Assembly (NCBI GenBank): GCA_031374935.1
Contig: JANMHB010000025.1
Location: 1 to 64,000, forward strand
Origin: JACMLX01 sp031374935
GTDB taxonomy: Bacteria > Gemmatimonadota > Gemmatimonadetes > Gemmatimonadales > Gemmatimonadaceae
Length of the DNA: 64,000 nt
Direction: 5' to 3'
Shown piece after piece: positions 16,559 to 24,459 of the stretch. A program made the position numbers and the translations under genes. Numbering within the stretch: position 1 is the first letter of the stretch; the number at the start of each line of letters is the position of its first letter. The notes beneath the pieces were generated by a model. It did not search any database and was not told the origin of the DNA. It saw only the letters and a program-made list of their open reading frames with translations.

Positions 16559-19147
16559 ATGACGCGCCGCGCCAAGGCTGCCAAGGGTGAGCACAGCCCC
16601 CCCGACTTTCGTATCGCGACAACTGCGGCCGCGGCCATGCGGGTGGCGATCCGACTCGCGGGGGGACGGGAGGTCTGTTTCGTGTGCGCGGTGGATGCCG
16701 CTGGCATGCTGACCTCTGCCCGCGCTGTCGCGCGCGGAACTGCCGGACAGGTACTGGCATTGCCCGGCGTGGCCCAGCGTGGTGAGATGCTCGTCCACAA
16801 TCATCCGTCCGGTTGGCTCGAGCCGAGCGATGCCGATCTGAACATCGCCGCTCGACTGCATGACGACGGGGTCGGCTTCGGCATCACGGACAACGATGTC
16901 ACCGACCTGTATGTCGTCACCGAAGTTCCGCGAGTGGTCGCGAAGACGATCGTACCCGCGTCGGCAATCGAACGTGATTTCGGGCCTGCCGGGCCGCTTG
17001 CCCGCGGATTCGGCGCGTACGAATCGCGTGACGGACAGCGCGACATGGCAACCACCATCGCCCGTACCTATGCCGAGGGTGGCGTGGCACTGCTCGAGGC
17101 GGGAACGGGCGTCGGCAAGTCGATGGCGTACCTGGTGCCTGCACTGCGCTGGGCGGCGGCCAATCAGGAACGCACGGTCGTCAGCACCAACACGATCACG
17201 CTGCAGGAGCAGCTGGTTGGCAAGGATCTGCCGCTGCTGGCGGACCTGCTCAGCGATCAGCCGGTGCGGTTTGCGTTGCTGAAGGGGTGGCGCAACTATC
17301 TCTGTCTGGCGCGCCTGGCGCAGGCGGACGCGTCGAGCGCGTCGCTCTTCGAAGCGCCGCAGCGTGAGGAGCTCCGACTGCTCGGCGAATGGGCGACAGC
17401 CACCACCGACGGATCACTCAGCGATCTGCCCACCCCGCCGCGGCCGGATGTGTGGGACGAAGTCGCGGCCGAGGGGGATCTCTGCACGCGGCTCAAGTGC
17501 AGCCACTTCGATGCCTGCTTCGTCTTCAAGGCCCGGCGGCTGGCCGCCACGGCCGACGTGGTGGTGGTGAATCATTCGCTGCTCCTGGCGGACATCGCGG
17601 TGCGCCGCGCGTCACAGAACTGGGCCGAAGCGGCGGTGCTTCCGGCGTACGCGCACCTGGTCGTCGACGAGGGCCACCATCTCGAGGATGCCGCGGCGAA
17701 TCACCTGGGGAGCAGCGTCTCGAATCGCGCGGTGTCCAAGTTGCTCAATCGCCTGGAGCGCCGCGGTGGGCGTGAAGCCAAGGGGTTGCTGCCGACGCTC
17801 GAGACGCGGCTGATGGCGCGCGGTGACCTGCTCAGCGTGGCGAGTCTCGACCTGCTGCGGGCGCGGCTCCGGCCATCGGTGGAGAACGCACGGGGCGATG
17901 CGGCGCAGCTGTTCGATCGCATCGCGATCTGGTTGCAGGAGAGCAAACTGGCCACGATCCGGCTCACGGCCGACCTGCACACGGAAGCAGTCTGGCGCGA
18001 TGGATTACAGGCCGCGCTGCGCAATCTCGTCACCGCGCTCGAGTCGATCGGCGAGCACCTCCGGCTGATCCGCGAGCGCCTGGAGACCGAGGACGAACGC
18101 GACGAAGCGCTGCTGTCGCTGCTGTCGGAACTGCGCGGTGTGGGCTCGCGCACGTCGGCGCACGTGGATGCGCTGCGCGCGACGCTCGATCCCCCGGATG
18201 CTGCACCGGGCTTCGTGCGCTGGGCCGAGTTGCGCGGCCGTTCCGATGGCGCGACGAGCCGCGGCAGCAGCACGCCGACCGTGTTGCTTTACAGTGTGCC
18301 GCTCGACCTGGCGCCGATTCTGCGCGACGACCTGTTCGGCCGCTTGAGCAGCACCGTGGTGACCAGCGCCACGCTGACGCCGAATGCGCACTTCGGATTT
18401 CTGCTCGGCAGGCTGGGGCTGGATGACGCCGAGATGCAGGTGGAAACGGCGCAGTTTCCGTCGCCCTTCGACTACGGCGCGAACGCGATGCTGGTGGTGC
18501 CGAGCGACACACCGGCACCGAATCTCGATCCAGTGGGGCATCAGCGCGCGGTGGTGGGGCATGTGCTCGACGTGGCCGAGGCGAGTGACGGTGGATTGTT
18601 CGTGCTGTGCACCAGCCACCGGGATGTGCGGGCGCTGTCAGGATTGCTGCGTGAGGCGGCGATCGCACACGGCTGGCCGTTGCTGGTGCATGGCGAGGAC
18701 GGCCGGGATACGTTGCTCAAGCGTTTCCGGCAGTCGGGACGCGCGATTCTCGTCGGCACCGCCACCTTCTGGGAAGGGGTCGACGTGCCAGGCCATGCGC
18801 TGCGCGGCCTGGTGATCAACAAACTGCCGTTTCGTGTGCCGAGCGAGCCGATGGTGGCGGCGCAGTGTGACGCGATCGAGGCGCGCGGCGGCGACCCGTT
18901 CATGGAGTACATGCTGCCGCATGCGACCTTGCGACTGAAGCAGGGGGTGGGCCGCCTGATCCGGACTGCAACCGATCGCGGGGTGATCGTGCTTGACGAT
19001 GTCCGCGTGGTGACCAAGCGCTACGGGCGCGATCTGCTCGACGCGCTGCCGCCGGCCCAGCGGGTGCTTCGGCCGTGGGCCGAGGCGGAACGCCGTATCA
19101 TTGACTTCTACGCCGCCCGCGCGGCCGAATCGTTCTCGACTCTCTGA
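16559..19147 (+). CDS. JAMM (RadC-like)-DinG fusion: XPD-family Fe-S helicase
   Basis: An 862-residue protein. Residues about 20-140 form a RadC/JAMM-like domain: HNHPSGWLEPSDAD (H80, H82, S90, D93) fits the HxHx7Sx2D zinc motif exactly. The rest is a DinG/XPD-type superfamily-2 helicase: Walker A EAGTGVGKS (about 180-188), four Cys placed for a 4Fe-4S cluster (NYLC near 250, then DLC, LKC and DAC near 309-320), DEGH box (about 370) and motif VI QGVGRLIR (about 795). DinG unwinds R-loops, forks and other DNA structures. The start ATG at 16559 follows the 44-bp gap after the FabZ-like gene. The fusion is the notable point; the Fe-S and ATPase motifs look intact. Confidence 0.88.
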   Translation: MTRRAKAAKGEHSPPDFRIATTAAAAMRVAIRLAGGREVCFVCAVDAAGMLTSARAVARGTAGQVLALPGVAQRGEMLVHNHPSGWLEPSDADLNIAARLHDDGVGFGITDNDVTDLYVVTEVPRVVAKTIVPASAIERDFGPAGPLARGFGAYESRDGQRDMATTIARTYAEGGVALLEAGTGVGKSMAYLVPALRWAAANQERTVVSTNTITLQEQLVGKDLPLLADLLSDQPVRFALLKGWRNYLCLARLAQADASSASLFEAPQREELRLLGEWATATTDGSLSDLPTPPRPDVWDEVAAEGDLCTRLKCSHFDACFVFKARRLAATADVVVVNHSLLLADIAVRRASQNWAEAAVLPAYAHLVVDEGHHLEDAAANHLGSSVSNRAVSKLLNRLERRGGREAKGLLPTLETRLMARGDLLSVASLDLLRARLRPSVENARGDAAQLFDRIAIWLQESKLATIRLTADLHTEAVWRDGLQAALRNLVTALESIGEHLRLIRERLETEDERDEALLSLLSELRGVGSRTSAHVDALRATLDPPDAAPGFVRWAELRGRSDGATSRGSSTPTVLLYSVPLDLAPILRDDLFGRLSSTVVTSATLTPNAHFGFLLGRLGLDDAEMQVETAQFPSPFDYGANAMLVVPSDTPAPNLDPVGHQRAVVGHVLDVAEASDGGLFVLCTSHRDVRALSGLLREAAIAHGWPLLVHGEDGRDTLLKRFRQSGRAILVGTATFWEGVDVPGHALRGLVINKLPFRVPSEPMVAAQCDAIEARGGDPFMEYMLPHATLRLKQGVGRLIRTATDRGVIVLDDVRVVTKRYGRDLLDALPPAQRVLRPWAEAERRIIDFYAARAAESFSTL

Positions 19148-19158
19148 CTCCGCCCCCC

Positions 19159-19776
19159 ATGATGGCACGTCCTGGCAAGATCGTCTGCGTCGGCCGCAAC
19201 TACCGCGAACACGCGAAGGAACTGGGCAATGCGGTGCCGGCCGAGCCGCTGCTCTTCCTCAAGCCGTCGAGCGCGATCATCCGCTCCGGCGAGGCGATCG
19301 TGTCACCGAAGATGTCCCGGCAGGTGGAACACGAGGGGGAAATCGGGGTCGTGATCGGGAGCCCCATCCGCCGCGCCAGCGAGGCCGAAGCCTTGGCGGC
19401 GATCCGGGGGATCGTGGCGCTGAACGATGTCACCGCGCGGGACATCCAGAAGTCGGATCCGCAGTGGACGCGCGGGAAGGGGTTCGACACGTTCTGCCCG
19501 ATCGGGCCGGAGTGGGCGGGGGTGCCGGATTTTGGCCGGCTCGAGGTGGTCACGAGGGTCAACGGTGTCGTACGTCAGCGCGGGACTGGTGCCGAGATGG
19601 TGTTTTCCGTGCCGGCGCTGCTGGCCTACATTTCCCAGGTCATGACCCTCGAGGCCGGGGACATCGTGGCGACCGGAACGCCGGCCGGTGTGGGCCCGTT
19701 GCTCCCCGGCGACACGGTCGAGGTTGAAGTCGTCGGGTACAGCACTGTCTCCAATCCTGTCGTCGCCGAAATCTGA
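19159..19776 (+). CDS. Fumarylacetoacetate hydrolase family protein
   Basis: A 205-residue single-domain FAH enzyme, the size of acylpyruvate hydrolase/isomerase (FAHD1- or YcgM-like). Motifs are KIVCVGRNYREHAKELGN, LFLKPSSAII, VEHEGEIGVVIG (with the metal-binding E-x-E), GIVALNDVTARDIQ and IVATGTPAGVGPL. It probably cleaves or tautomerises a C-C bond in a 2-oxo acid; the substrate is unknown. There are two adjacent ATG codons at 19159 and 19162. Its TGA overlaps the aminotransferase start in TGATG, pointing to an operon for amino-acid or 2-oxoacid metabolism. Confidence 0.88.
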   Translation: MMARPGKIVCVGRNYREHAKELGNAVPAEPLLFLKPSSAIIRSGEAIVSPKMSRQVEHEGEIGVVIGSPIRRASEAEALAAIRGIVALNDVTARDIQKSDPQWTRGKGFDTFCPIGPEWAGVPDFGRLEVVTRVNGVVRQRGTGAEMVFSVPALLAYISQVMTLEAGDIVATGTPAGVGPLLPGDTVEVEVVGYSTVSNPVVAEI

Positions 19777-20957
19777 TGCCTCCGCGTTCCCATCGCTTCG
19801 ACTCGCTGCCCGACTATCCGCTGGCGCTGATTCCGATCAAGAAGCGCGCGCTGATCGCCCGCGGCGTGGATGTGATCGATCTCGGAGCCGGTGATGCGGA
19901 TCTGCCCCCGCCCGCCGCGGCGGTCGAGGCGCTGTCGGCCGCGTCGCGCATTCCCGCGATGAACCGCTACGGCTTCGGGCTCGGCAATCCGGCGTACCGC
20001 GAGGCGGTGAGCGGCTGGATGCAGCGTCGTTTCGGAGTGCACTTCGATCCGACGACCGAAATCGTCCCGTTGCTCGGCAGCAAGGAAGGGTTGTCGCACC
20101 TCGCCCTCGGCTACGTGAACGCCGGTGATGTCACGATCGTCCCGGAGCCCGGCTACAACGCCTACAAGGGCGGCACGCTCCTGAGCAGTGGTACGCCGTA
20201 CTACTACGCGCTCCGTCCGCAGAACGGTTTCCTGGTCGATCTGGACGAGGTGCCGGATGACGCGCTGCGACGCGCGCGCATTCTGTACCTGAACTATCCG
20301 AACAATCCGACGGCGGCCATCGCACCGCGCGAGTATCTCGAGCAGGTGGTGCGCCGCTGTCGCGAGCTCGACATCCTGCTGGTGTACGACAACGCCTATT
20401 CCGAGATGGGCTTCGATGGCTACGTGCCACCGAGCATCTTCGAGATCGATGGCGCACGTGACGTCGCCATCGAGTTCCATTCGCTGTCGAAGACCTACAA
20501 CATGACCGGCTGGCGTTGCGCCTGGGCGTGTGCGCAGCCCGAGATCATCACCACGCTGGCGAAGGTGAAGAGTTACGTCGACACCGGCGCGTTCATGGCG
20601 GTGCAGCAGGCCGGTGTGGCGGCCATCGAGAGCTGGGCCGAATTCGTGCCGCAGAATGTGGCGGTGTTTCAGGCGCGTCGGGACGCTGCGGTGCAATCGT
20701 TCCGCGAGGCCGGCTTCAGCTGCACCGTCCCGAAGGCGGCGATGTATCTCTGGATTCCGTTGCCGGAAGGCATCCCGTCGCAGCTGTTCGCCGATCGGTT
20801 GCTGGATGACGAAGGCGTGGTGGTGATGCCTGGCACCGGGTTTGGCGCGGGCGGCGAAGGCTTCTTCCGCATCAGCTTCATCGCGTCGCCGGATCGGCTG
20901 CGCGAGGCGGCGGTGCGCGCAGGCCGCGTGCTGGCATCGTTTGGAGCGGCGGTCTAG
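19776..20957 (+). CDS. PLP-dependent aminotransferase class I/II
   Basis: A 393-residue fold-type I aminotransferase resembling LL-diaminopimelate or alanine/aspartate aminotransferases. It has VDVIDLGAGDADLPPP, NRYGFGLGNPAYREAVSGWM, YLNYPNNPTAA and LVYDNAYSEMGFDG. The Schiff-base lysine is in FHSLSKTYNMTGWR, and GFFRISFIA near the end includes the substrate-carboxylate Arg. Length is normal. The start overlaps the FAH-family stop, and the next gene begins immediately after the stop. The exact substrate cannot be read from sequence alone. Confidence 0.88.
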   Translation: MPPRSHRFDSLPDYPLALIPIKKRALIARGVDVIDLGAGDADLPPPAAAVEALSAASRIPAMNRYGFGLGNPAYREAVSGWMQRRFGVHFDPTTEIVPLLGSKEGLSHLALGYVNAGDVTIVPEPGYNAYKGGTLLSSGTPYYYALRPQNGFLVDLDEVPDDALRRARILYLNYPNNPTAAIAPREYLEQVVRRCRELDILLVYDNAYSEMGFDGYVPPSIFEIDGARDVAIEFHSLSKTYNMTGWRCAWACAQPEIITTLAKVKSYVDTGAFMAVQQAGVAAIESWAEFVPQNVAVFQARRDAAVQSFREAGFSCTVPKAAMYLWIPLPEGIPSQLFADRLLDDEGVVVMPGTGFGAGGEGFFRISFIASPDRLREAAVRAGRVLASFGAAV

Positions 20958-21836
20958 ATGGTGTTCAAGCCACGCGAGCCGGAGAAGCGATCGCCGGGTG
21001 CGATTGCGATCTCCGTTGCGTTGCACCTCGTCATTGGTGTGGCGTTGTTGCGCGTGGTGCTTGGATCGAACGGCATTGCCGAGTGGCTGATCGGACCGCA
21101 GGCTGCGGCGCTGCGGGAGAAGATCGAGCTGGTGGCCGTGACGCCGCCGCGCGGCGACGCGTCGGGTGGCGGTGCGCCGATCAATGGCGCCGTGAGGCCC
21201 ACGAGATCGAGCCAGCTGGGCGCATTCGTGGCACCGGTCGAGGTGCCCACCACGCGCCCCGATGCCGGTGGCGGGCAGGGTGGGGCGGGCGGTGGCACGG
21301 GGTCTGGCTTCGGCACCGGCCGTGGGGCGGGTGTCGCCCGGGGGATCGTGCCGGGCTACGATCCGCGACTCTATCCCGGGCCGGCGGAGCCGGCCAGGGT
21401 CGCGCGCACCCCAAAGGAGCGGCTCGACAGCGTGATAGCGGAGCGGTTCGCGGAGTACGCAGACAGCGTCGCCACCGCACCACAAAACAACGTCACTGAA
21501 GACGGCCGCGCTGATCTGACGTTCACCCGCGGCGGGAAGAAGTACGGGTGGTCACAGCGGGGTATCGTGCTGGGGAACATCACCCTGCCGGCACCGCTGC
21601 TCGCCTTGCTGCCCCTGAACCGCATTGGCAGCAACCCGACATCGATCATCCGCCAGGAGAATCCCTGGCTGATGCGTCAGCAGATTCAGGCCGGGGCGCA
21701 GGTGGCGCTCAACGCGGAAACGTTCAACGAGCGCGTGAAGCGCATTCGTGAACGGCGCGATCGCGAGCGGAAGGAAGCCCGCGAAGGGACGGACCCGCCG
21801 GTGGCGCCGGTGCCGATCCAACCGCAGGATCGTTGA
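20958..21836 (+). CDS. Membrane-anchored protein of unknown function, Gly-rich linker
   Basis: A 292-residue protein with a single N-terminal membrane segment (about residues 13-35, AIAISVALHLVIGVALLRVV), a layout shared with TonB-like anchors. A Gly-rich flexible region follows (about 100-125, GGGQGGAGGGTGSGFGTG), then a C-terminal region with KERLDSVIAERFAEYADSVA and a charged tail (ERRDRERKEAREG). I recognise no domain. The ATG follows the aminotransferase TAG directly, so the two are co-transcribed. Confidence 0.6.
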   Translation: MVFKPREPEKRSPGAIAISVALHLVIGVALLRVVLGSNGIAEWLIGPQAAALREKIELVAVTPPRGDASGGGAPINGAVRPTRSSQLGAFVAPVEVPTTRPDAGGGQGGAGGGTGSGFGTGRGAGVARGIVPGYDPRLYPGPAEPARVARTPKERLDSVIAERFAEYADSVATAPQNNVTEDGRADLTFTRGGKKYGWSQRGIVLGNITLPAPLLALLPLNRIGSNPTSIIRQENPWLMRQQIQAGAQVALNAETFNERVKRIRERRDRERKEAREGTDPPVAPVPIQPQDR

Positions 21837-21862
21837 CGCAAACTCTCGTCAGCGCAGTGTGC

Positions 21863-22519
21863 TCAGGCGGCCGCTTCGGCGTTGGGATCGATCGCTTCGT
21901 CGGCCTGCAGGTTGGCGTGGAACACGGCCGAGACGAAGCCGATGATCACCTGATCGTCACCTGCCGGAACACTGATCGAATCGAAGGTGTCATCAGCCGC
22001 GATGAGCGTCACGGTGTTCCCGTGCTGCCGGAAGGTGCGGACGACCGTCTCGTGACCGGCGCGGATCGCGACCAGATCGCCGTCAAGTGCCTCGAAATCC
22101 GGCGTCACCAGAACGGTGTCATCGCGTCGGATGTTGTGCGGTGACATGCCGTCATCCGACACGCGGAGGAAGAATGCATTGTCTGCCGGCGCGAGTCGTC
22201 GATCGATGACCACTGCGTCGCTGTGCAGGTCGGCGGTGATCGCGGCACCGAGGACGGAGACGCGAGGGTAGAAGGGCAGCGAGCGACTGCCACCGGTCTG
22301 GTGCGCTCCCAGAATCCGGAGCCCGCGCGATCGCGCCTGATTGCGCTGGATGTATCCCTTGCGGGCGAGATTGCCGAGGACATCCGAGACGGTCTTGGTC
22401 GACTTGATGTCGAATTGCCGGCCGATCTCGCGAATGCTGGGCTGATAGCTGTTGACCGCCAGGAACTCGATCAGATACTGGTAGACCTTCTCTTCCGTCG
22501 GCGTCAGTGTGTTGCTCAT
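21863..22519 (-). CDS. LexA-like repressor lacking the self-cleavage dyad
   Basis: A 218-residue protein with the two-part layout of LexA: an N-terminal winged helix (TPTEEKVYQYLIEFL, SIREIGRQFDIKSTKTVSDV) and a C-terminal S24-like domain (PADNAFFLRVSDDGMSPHN). Against E. coli LexA, Ser119 aligns with Gly124 and Lys156 with Arg161, and the 37-residue spacing is preserved. The Ala84-Gly85 scissile bond aligns with Val89-Leu90 within PRVSVLG. I therefore infer a repressor that cannot self-cleave, rather than a classical SOS switch. A hairpin covers its ribosome binding site, 1 bp upstream of the ATG. It lies 43 bp downstream of gltX. Confidence 0.75.
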   Translation of the reverse strand: MSNTLTPTEEKVYQYLIEFLAVNSYQPSIREIGRQFDIKSTKTVSDVLGNLARKGYIQRNQARSRGLRILGAHQTGGSRSLPFYPRVSVLGAAITADLHSDAVVIDRRLAPADNAFFLRVSDDGMSPHNIRRDDTVLVTPDFEALDGDLVAIRAGHETVVRTFRQHGNTVTLIAADDTFDSISVPAGDDQVIIGFVSAVFHANLQADEAIDPNAEAAA

Positions 22520-22520
22520 G

Positions 22521-22550
22521 GGGCTCCCTGCGACGTGGCGCAGGGAGCCC
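22521..22550 (-). promoter_or_regulatory. Perfect 12-bp hairpin covering the lexA-like RBS
   Basis: The arms GGGCTCCCTGCG (22521-22532) and its exact reverse complement (22539-22550) flank a 6-nt loop. On the minus strand the hairpin starts 12 bp after the gltX stop and ends 1 nt before the lexA-like ATG, so the purine-rich AGGGAG serving as Shine-Dalgarno lies inside the 3' arm. No U tract follows, so it is more likely an RBS-sequestering structure or operator than a simple terminator. Confidence 0.6.
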
Positions 22551-22562
22551 GGAAGTGGGCAC

Positions 22563-24017
22563 CTACGCCGTTGTCGCCAGCATGTCCAGCGTGCGCGCGA
22601 GACGCTCGAGGCTCCGGTCCCTGCCGATCAGCGTGAGCACATCGAAGATGCCTGGGCTGACCGAGAGTCCGGTGACCGCGACCCGGAGCGGGGTGAAGAT
22701 CTTCCCCGCCGCCAGGCCGCGCGATTCCGCGAGCGTTCGCAGGGCCGGCTCGAGCGCTTCCGCAGTCCATGCCGGAGCGTTCACGAGCGCGTCCCGTGTC
22801 GCGGAGAGAATGTCGGCACTGAGCGCGCGATCCTTCAGCAGCGATTTCGCGACCGCCTCGTCGTCATAGACGAGTTCGTCGATCAGATATGGTCGCGCCT
22901 GCTTGACGATCTCTTCCACGGTCCGCGAGCGGACACGCAACTGATCCACCAGGTGCGCGGTCCAGGCCGGATCGGCCACCAGCCGCTCGTGGGTGGCCAC
23001 GTCGTGCCGGACGATGGCGTCGATGACACGCGGCAGCACTTCATCCAAGGGGCGTCGCGAGAGGTGCTGCCCGTTCATCCACTCGAGTTTCTGTGTGTCG
23101 AAGATGGCCGCCTTGCGGTGGAGCCGATCGAGCGAGAAATGCGCGAGCATCTCCTCCGGCATCATCACTTCGAGATCATCGCCTGGACTCCAGCCGAGGA
23201 GCGCGAGAAAGTTGGCCATCGCCGTGGGCAGAATGCCCTTGTACTCCCAGTCGCCGACGGCAGCGGCATCGCGGCGCTTGCTGAGCTTCTTGCCGTCGGT
23301 GCCGTGGATCATCGGAACGTGCGCGAACTGTGGCAGCGGCGCGCCGAGCGCCTGATAGAGCAGGATCTGCTTCGGCGTGTTCGAGATGTGATCGTCGCCG
23401 CGCATCACGATCGTGATGCCCATGGCAATGTCATCGGACACCACCGCGAGGTTGTAGATCGGCGTGCCGTCGGAACGCAGGATGATGAAGTCCTCGATCT
23501 CCTTGTTCTCGAAAGCGATGCGGCCGTGCACGATGTCGTCCCAGGCGGTGGTGCCCTCCGGGACGCGGAACCGAATGGTGTACGGCTCGCCATCGGCGAG
23601 TTTCTGGCGGACTTCGTCCGGAGACCAGATGGCGAGTCGTCGGTCGAACCGGAACGGCTCCTTGCGGGCGTCGGCCGCGGCGCGGAGACGCTCGAGTTCC
23701 GCGACCGAGGTGAAGTCGAGGTAAGCCGAGCCGTTGGCGACCAGGCGTTCGGCGTCCGCTTTGTGGCGGGCGACGTTCGCCCCCTGGAACACGACCTCCT
23801 CGTCCCAGTCGAGTCCCAGCCATCGGAGCCCGTGGAAGATCGCCGCCGTGCTTTCCTCGGTACTGCGGGCCTTGTCGGTGTCCTCGATCCGGAGGAGGAA
23901 CTTGCCGCCGGTCTTGCGGGCCCAGAGCCAATTGAAGAGGGCGGTGCGTGCCCCGCCGACGTGGAGGTAGCCCGTCGGGGAGGGGGCGAAGCGGAGGCGG
24001 GGGGCGGGCGGGGTCAT
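22563..24017 (-). CDS. gltX: Glutamyl-tRNA synthetase
   Basis: Class I aminoacyl-tRNA synthetase charging tRNA-Glu (484 residues). It has a HIGH-type motif in APSPTGYLHVGGARTALFNW (residues about 11-30), FLLRIEDTDKARS, a KMSKS-type loop KKLSKRRD near residue 243 and a C-terminal anticodon-binding domain. The ATG at 24017 is preferred to an upstream one inside the tRNA-Ser terminator. Gene order on the minus strand is tRNA-Ser, terminator, gltX, lexA-like. A non-discriminating enzyme cannot be excluded; no glnS lies in the window. Confidence 0.95.
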   Translation of the reverse strand: MTPPAPRLRFAPSPTGYLHVGGARTALFNWLWARKTGGKFLLRIEDTDKARSTEESTAAIFHGLRWLGLDWDEEVVFQGANVARHKADAERLVANGSAYLDFTSVAELERLRAAADARKEPFRFDRRLAIWSPDEVRQKLADGEPYTIRFRVPEGTTAWDDIVHGRIAFENKEIEDFIILRSDGTPIYNLAVVSDDIAMGITIVMRGDDHISNTPKQILLYQALGAPLPQFAHVPMIHGTDGKKLSKRRDAAAVGDWEYKGILPTAMANFLALLGWSPGDDLEVMMPEEMLAHFSLDRLHRKAAIFDTQKLEWMNGQHLSRRPLDEVLPRVIDAIVRHDVATHERLVADPAWTAHLVDQLRVRSRTVEEIVKQARPYLIDELVYDDEAVAKSLLKDRALSADILSATRDALVNAPAWTAEALEPALRTLAESRGLAAGKIFTPLRVAVTGLSVSPGIFDVLTLIGRDRSLERLARTLDMLATTA

Positions 24018-24043
24018 GCGGGGCCTCAGGTGCGGATAAGAAA

Positions 24044-24072
24044 ACGGGCCCACCGGTACGTGGTGGGCCCGT
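24044..24072 (-). terminator. Rho-independent terminator of tRNA-Ser(GCT)
   Basis: An 11-bp perfect stem (ACGGGCCCACC and its complement) with a 7-nt loop is followed, reading the minus strand, by TTTTCTT. It lies just after the 3' end of tRNA-Ser and before the gltX start, so it should end the tRNA transcript and leave gltX with its own promoter or readthrough. Confidence 0.8.
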
Positions 24073-24076
24073 CACA

Positions 24077-24165
24077 CGGAGAGAGAGGGATTCGAACCCT
24101 CGGTACCAGTTTCCCAGTACGCCGGTTTAGCAAACCGGTGCCTTCAGCCTCTCGGCCATCCCTCC
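24077..24165 (-). tRNA. tRNA-Ser (anticodon GCT)
   Basis: Minus-strand cloverleaf with acceptor GGAGGGA/TCTCTCC, anticodon stem CCGGT and loop TTGCTAA (anticodon GCT), and a long variable arm typical of class II tRNAs. The T arm contains GGTTCGAATCC and the discriminator is G. Length is 89 nt and CCA is not encoded. Confidence 0.95.
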
Positions 24166-24459
24166 AACAGCACGAGAAGCTACCCGGTTGGCGCGGACGG
24201 CACAACGTGCCGTCCGGTCGGTCATACGGCCACGGCCCTGCAGAATGCGTTACAGCATCATTGAGATAATTTTACGTCTCGGTCGTCATGCCGTAGGAGC
24301 TGGTGTTCCGAGCAGTCCCGGAGGCGCCCGCCTCGCCCTGTCCGCGCCCTCCGGCAGGGGCGGACAGGTGCAGGTACGAGATGCCGATATTCCAGTGCTC
24401 GGCCACTCTGCGATTGCATTTCCGCCCATGTGTCACTCCACGACCTCGCTTCGATCTTG
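24166..24459. other. Intergenic region upstream of the PKS gene
   Basis: About 290 bp between tRNA-Ser and the PKS start. It holds a short AT-richer block near 24240-24280 (around TTGAGATAATTTTACG) that could contain a promoter, but I see no convincing -35/-10 pair, no gene and no strong Shine-Dalgarno before the PKS start. Confidence 0.4.

Noticed and set aside
19626..21485. Minus-strand open frame of about 619 codons opposite the FAH-family and aminotransferase genes
   Set aside because: The plus-strand frames give two clear enzyme families; the antisense product is low-complexity Arg/His text.
22509..24269. Plus-strand open frame of about 586 codons opposite gltX and tRNA-Ser
   Set aside because: It runs through the tRNA and the gltX motifs in antisense and is Arg/Glu/Gly-rich without a family signature.
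24236..24300. Promoter upstream of the PKS
   Set aside because: A TTGAGA and a GATAAT are present but not at a workable spacing, so I did not list a promoter.
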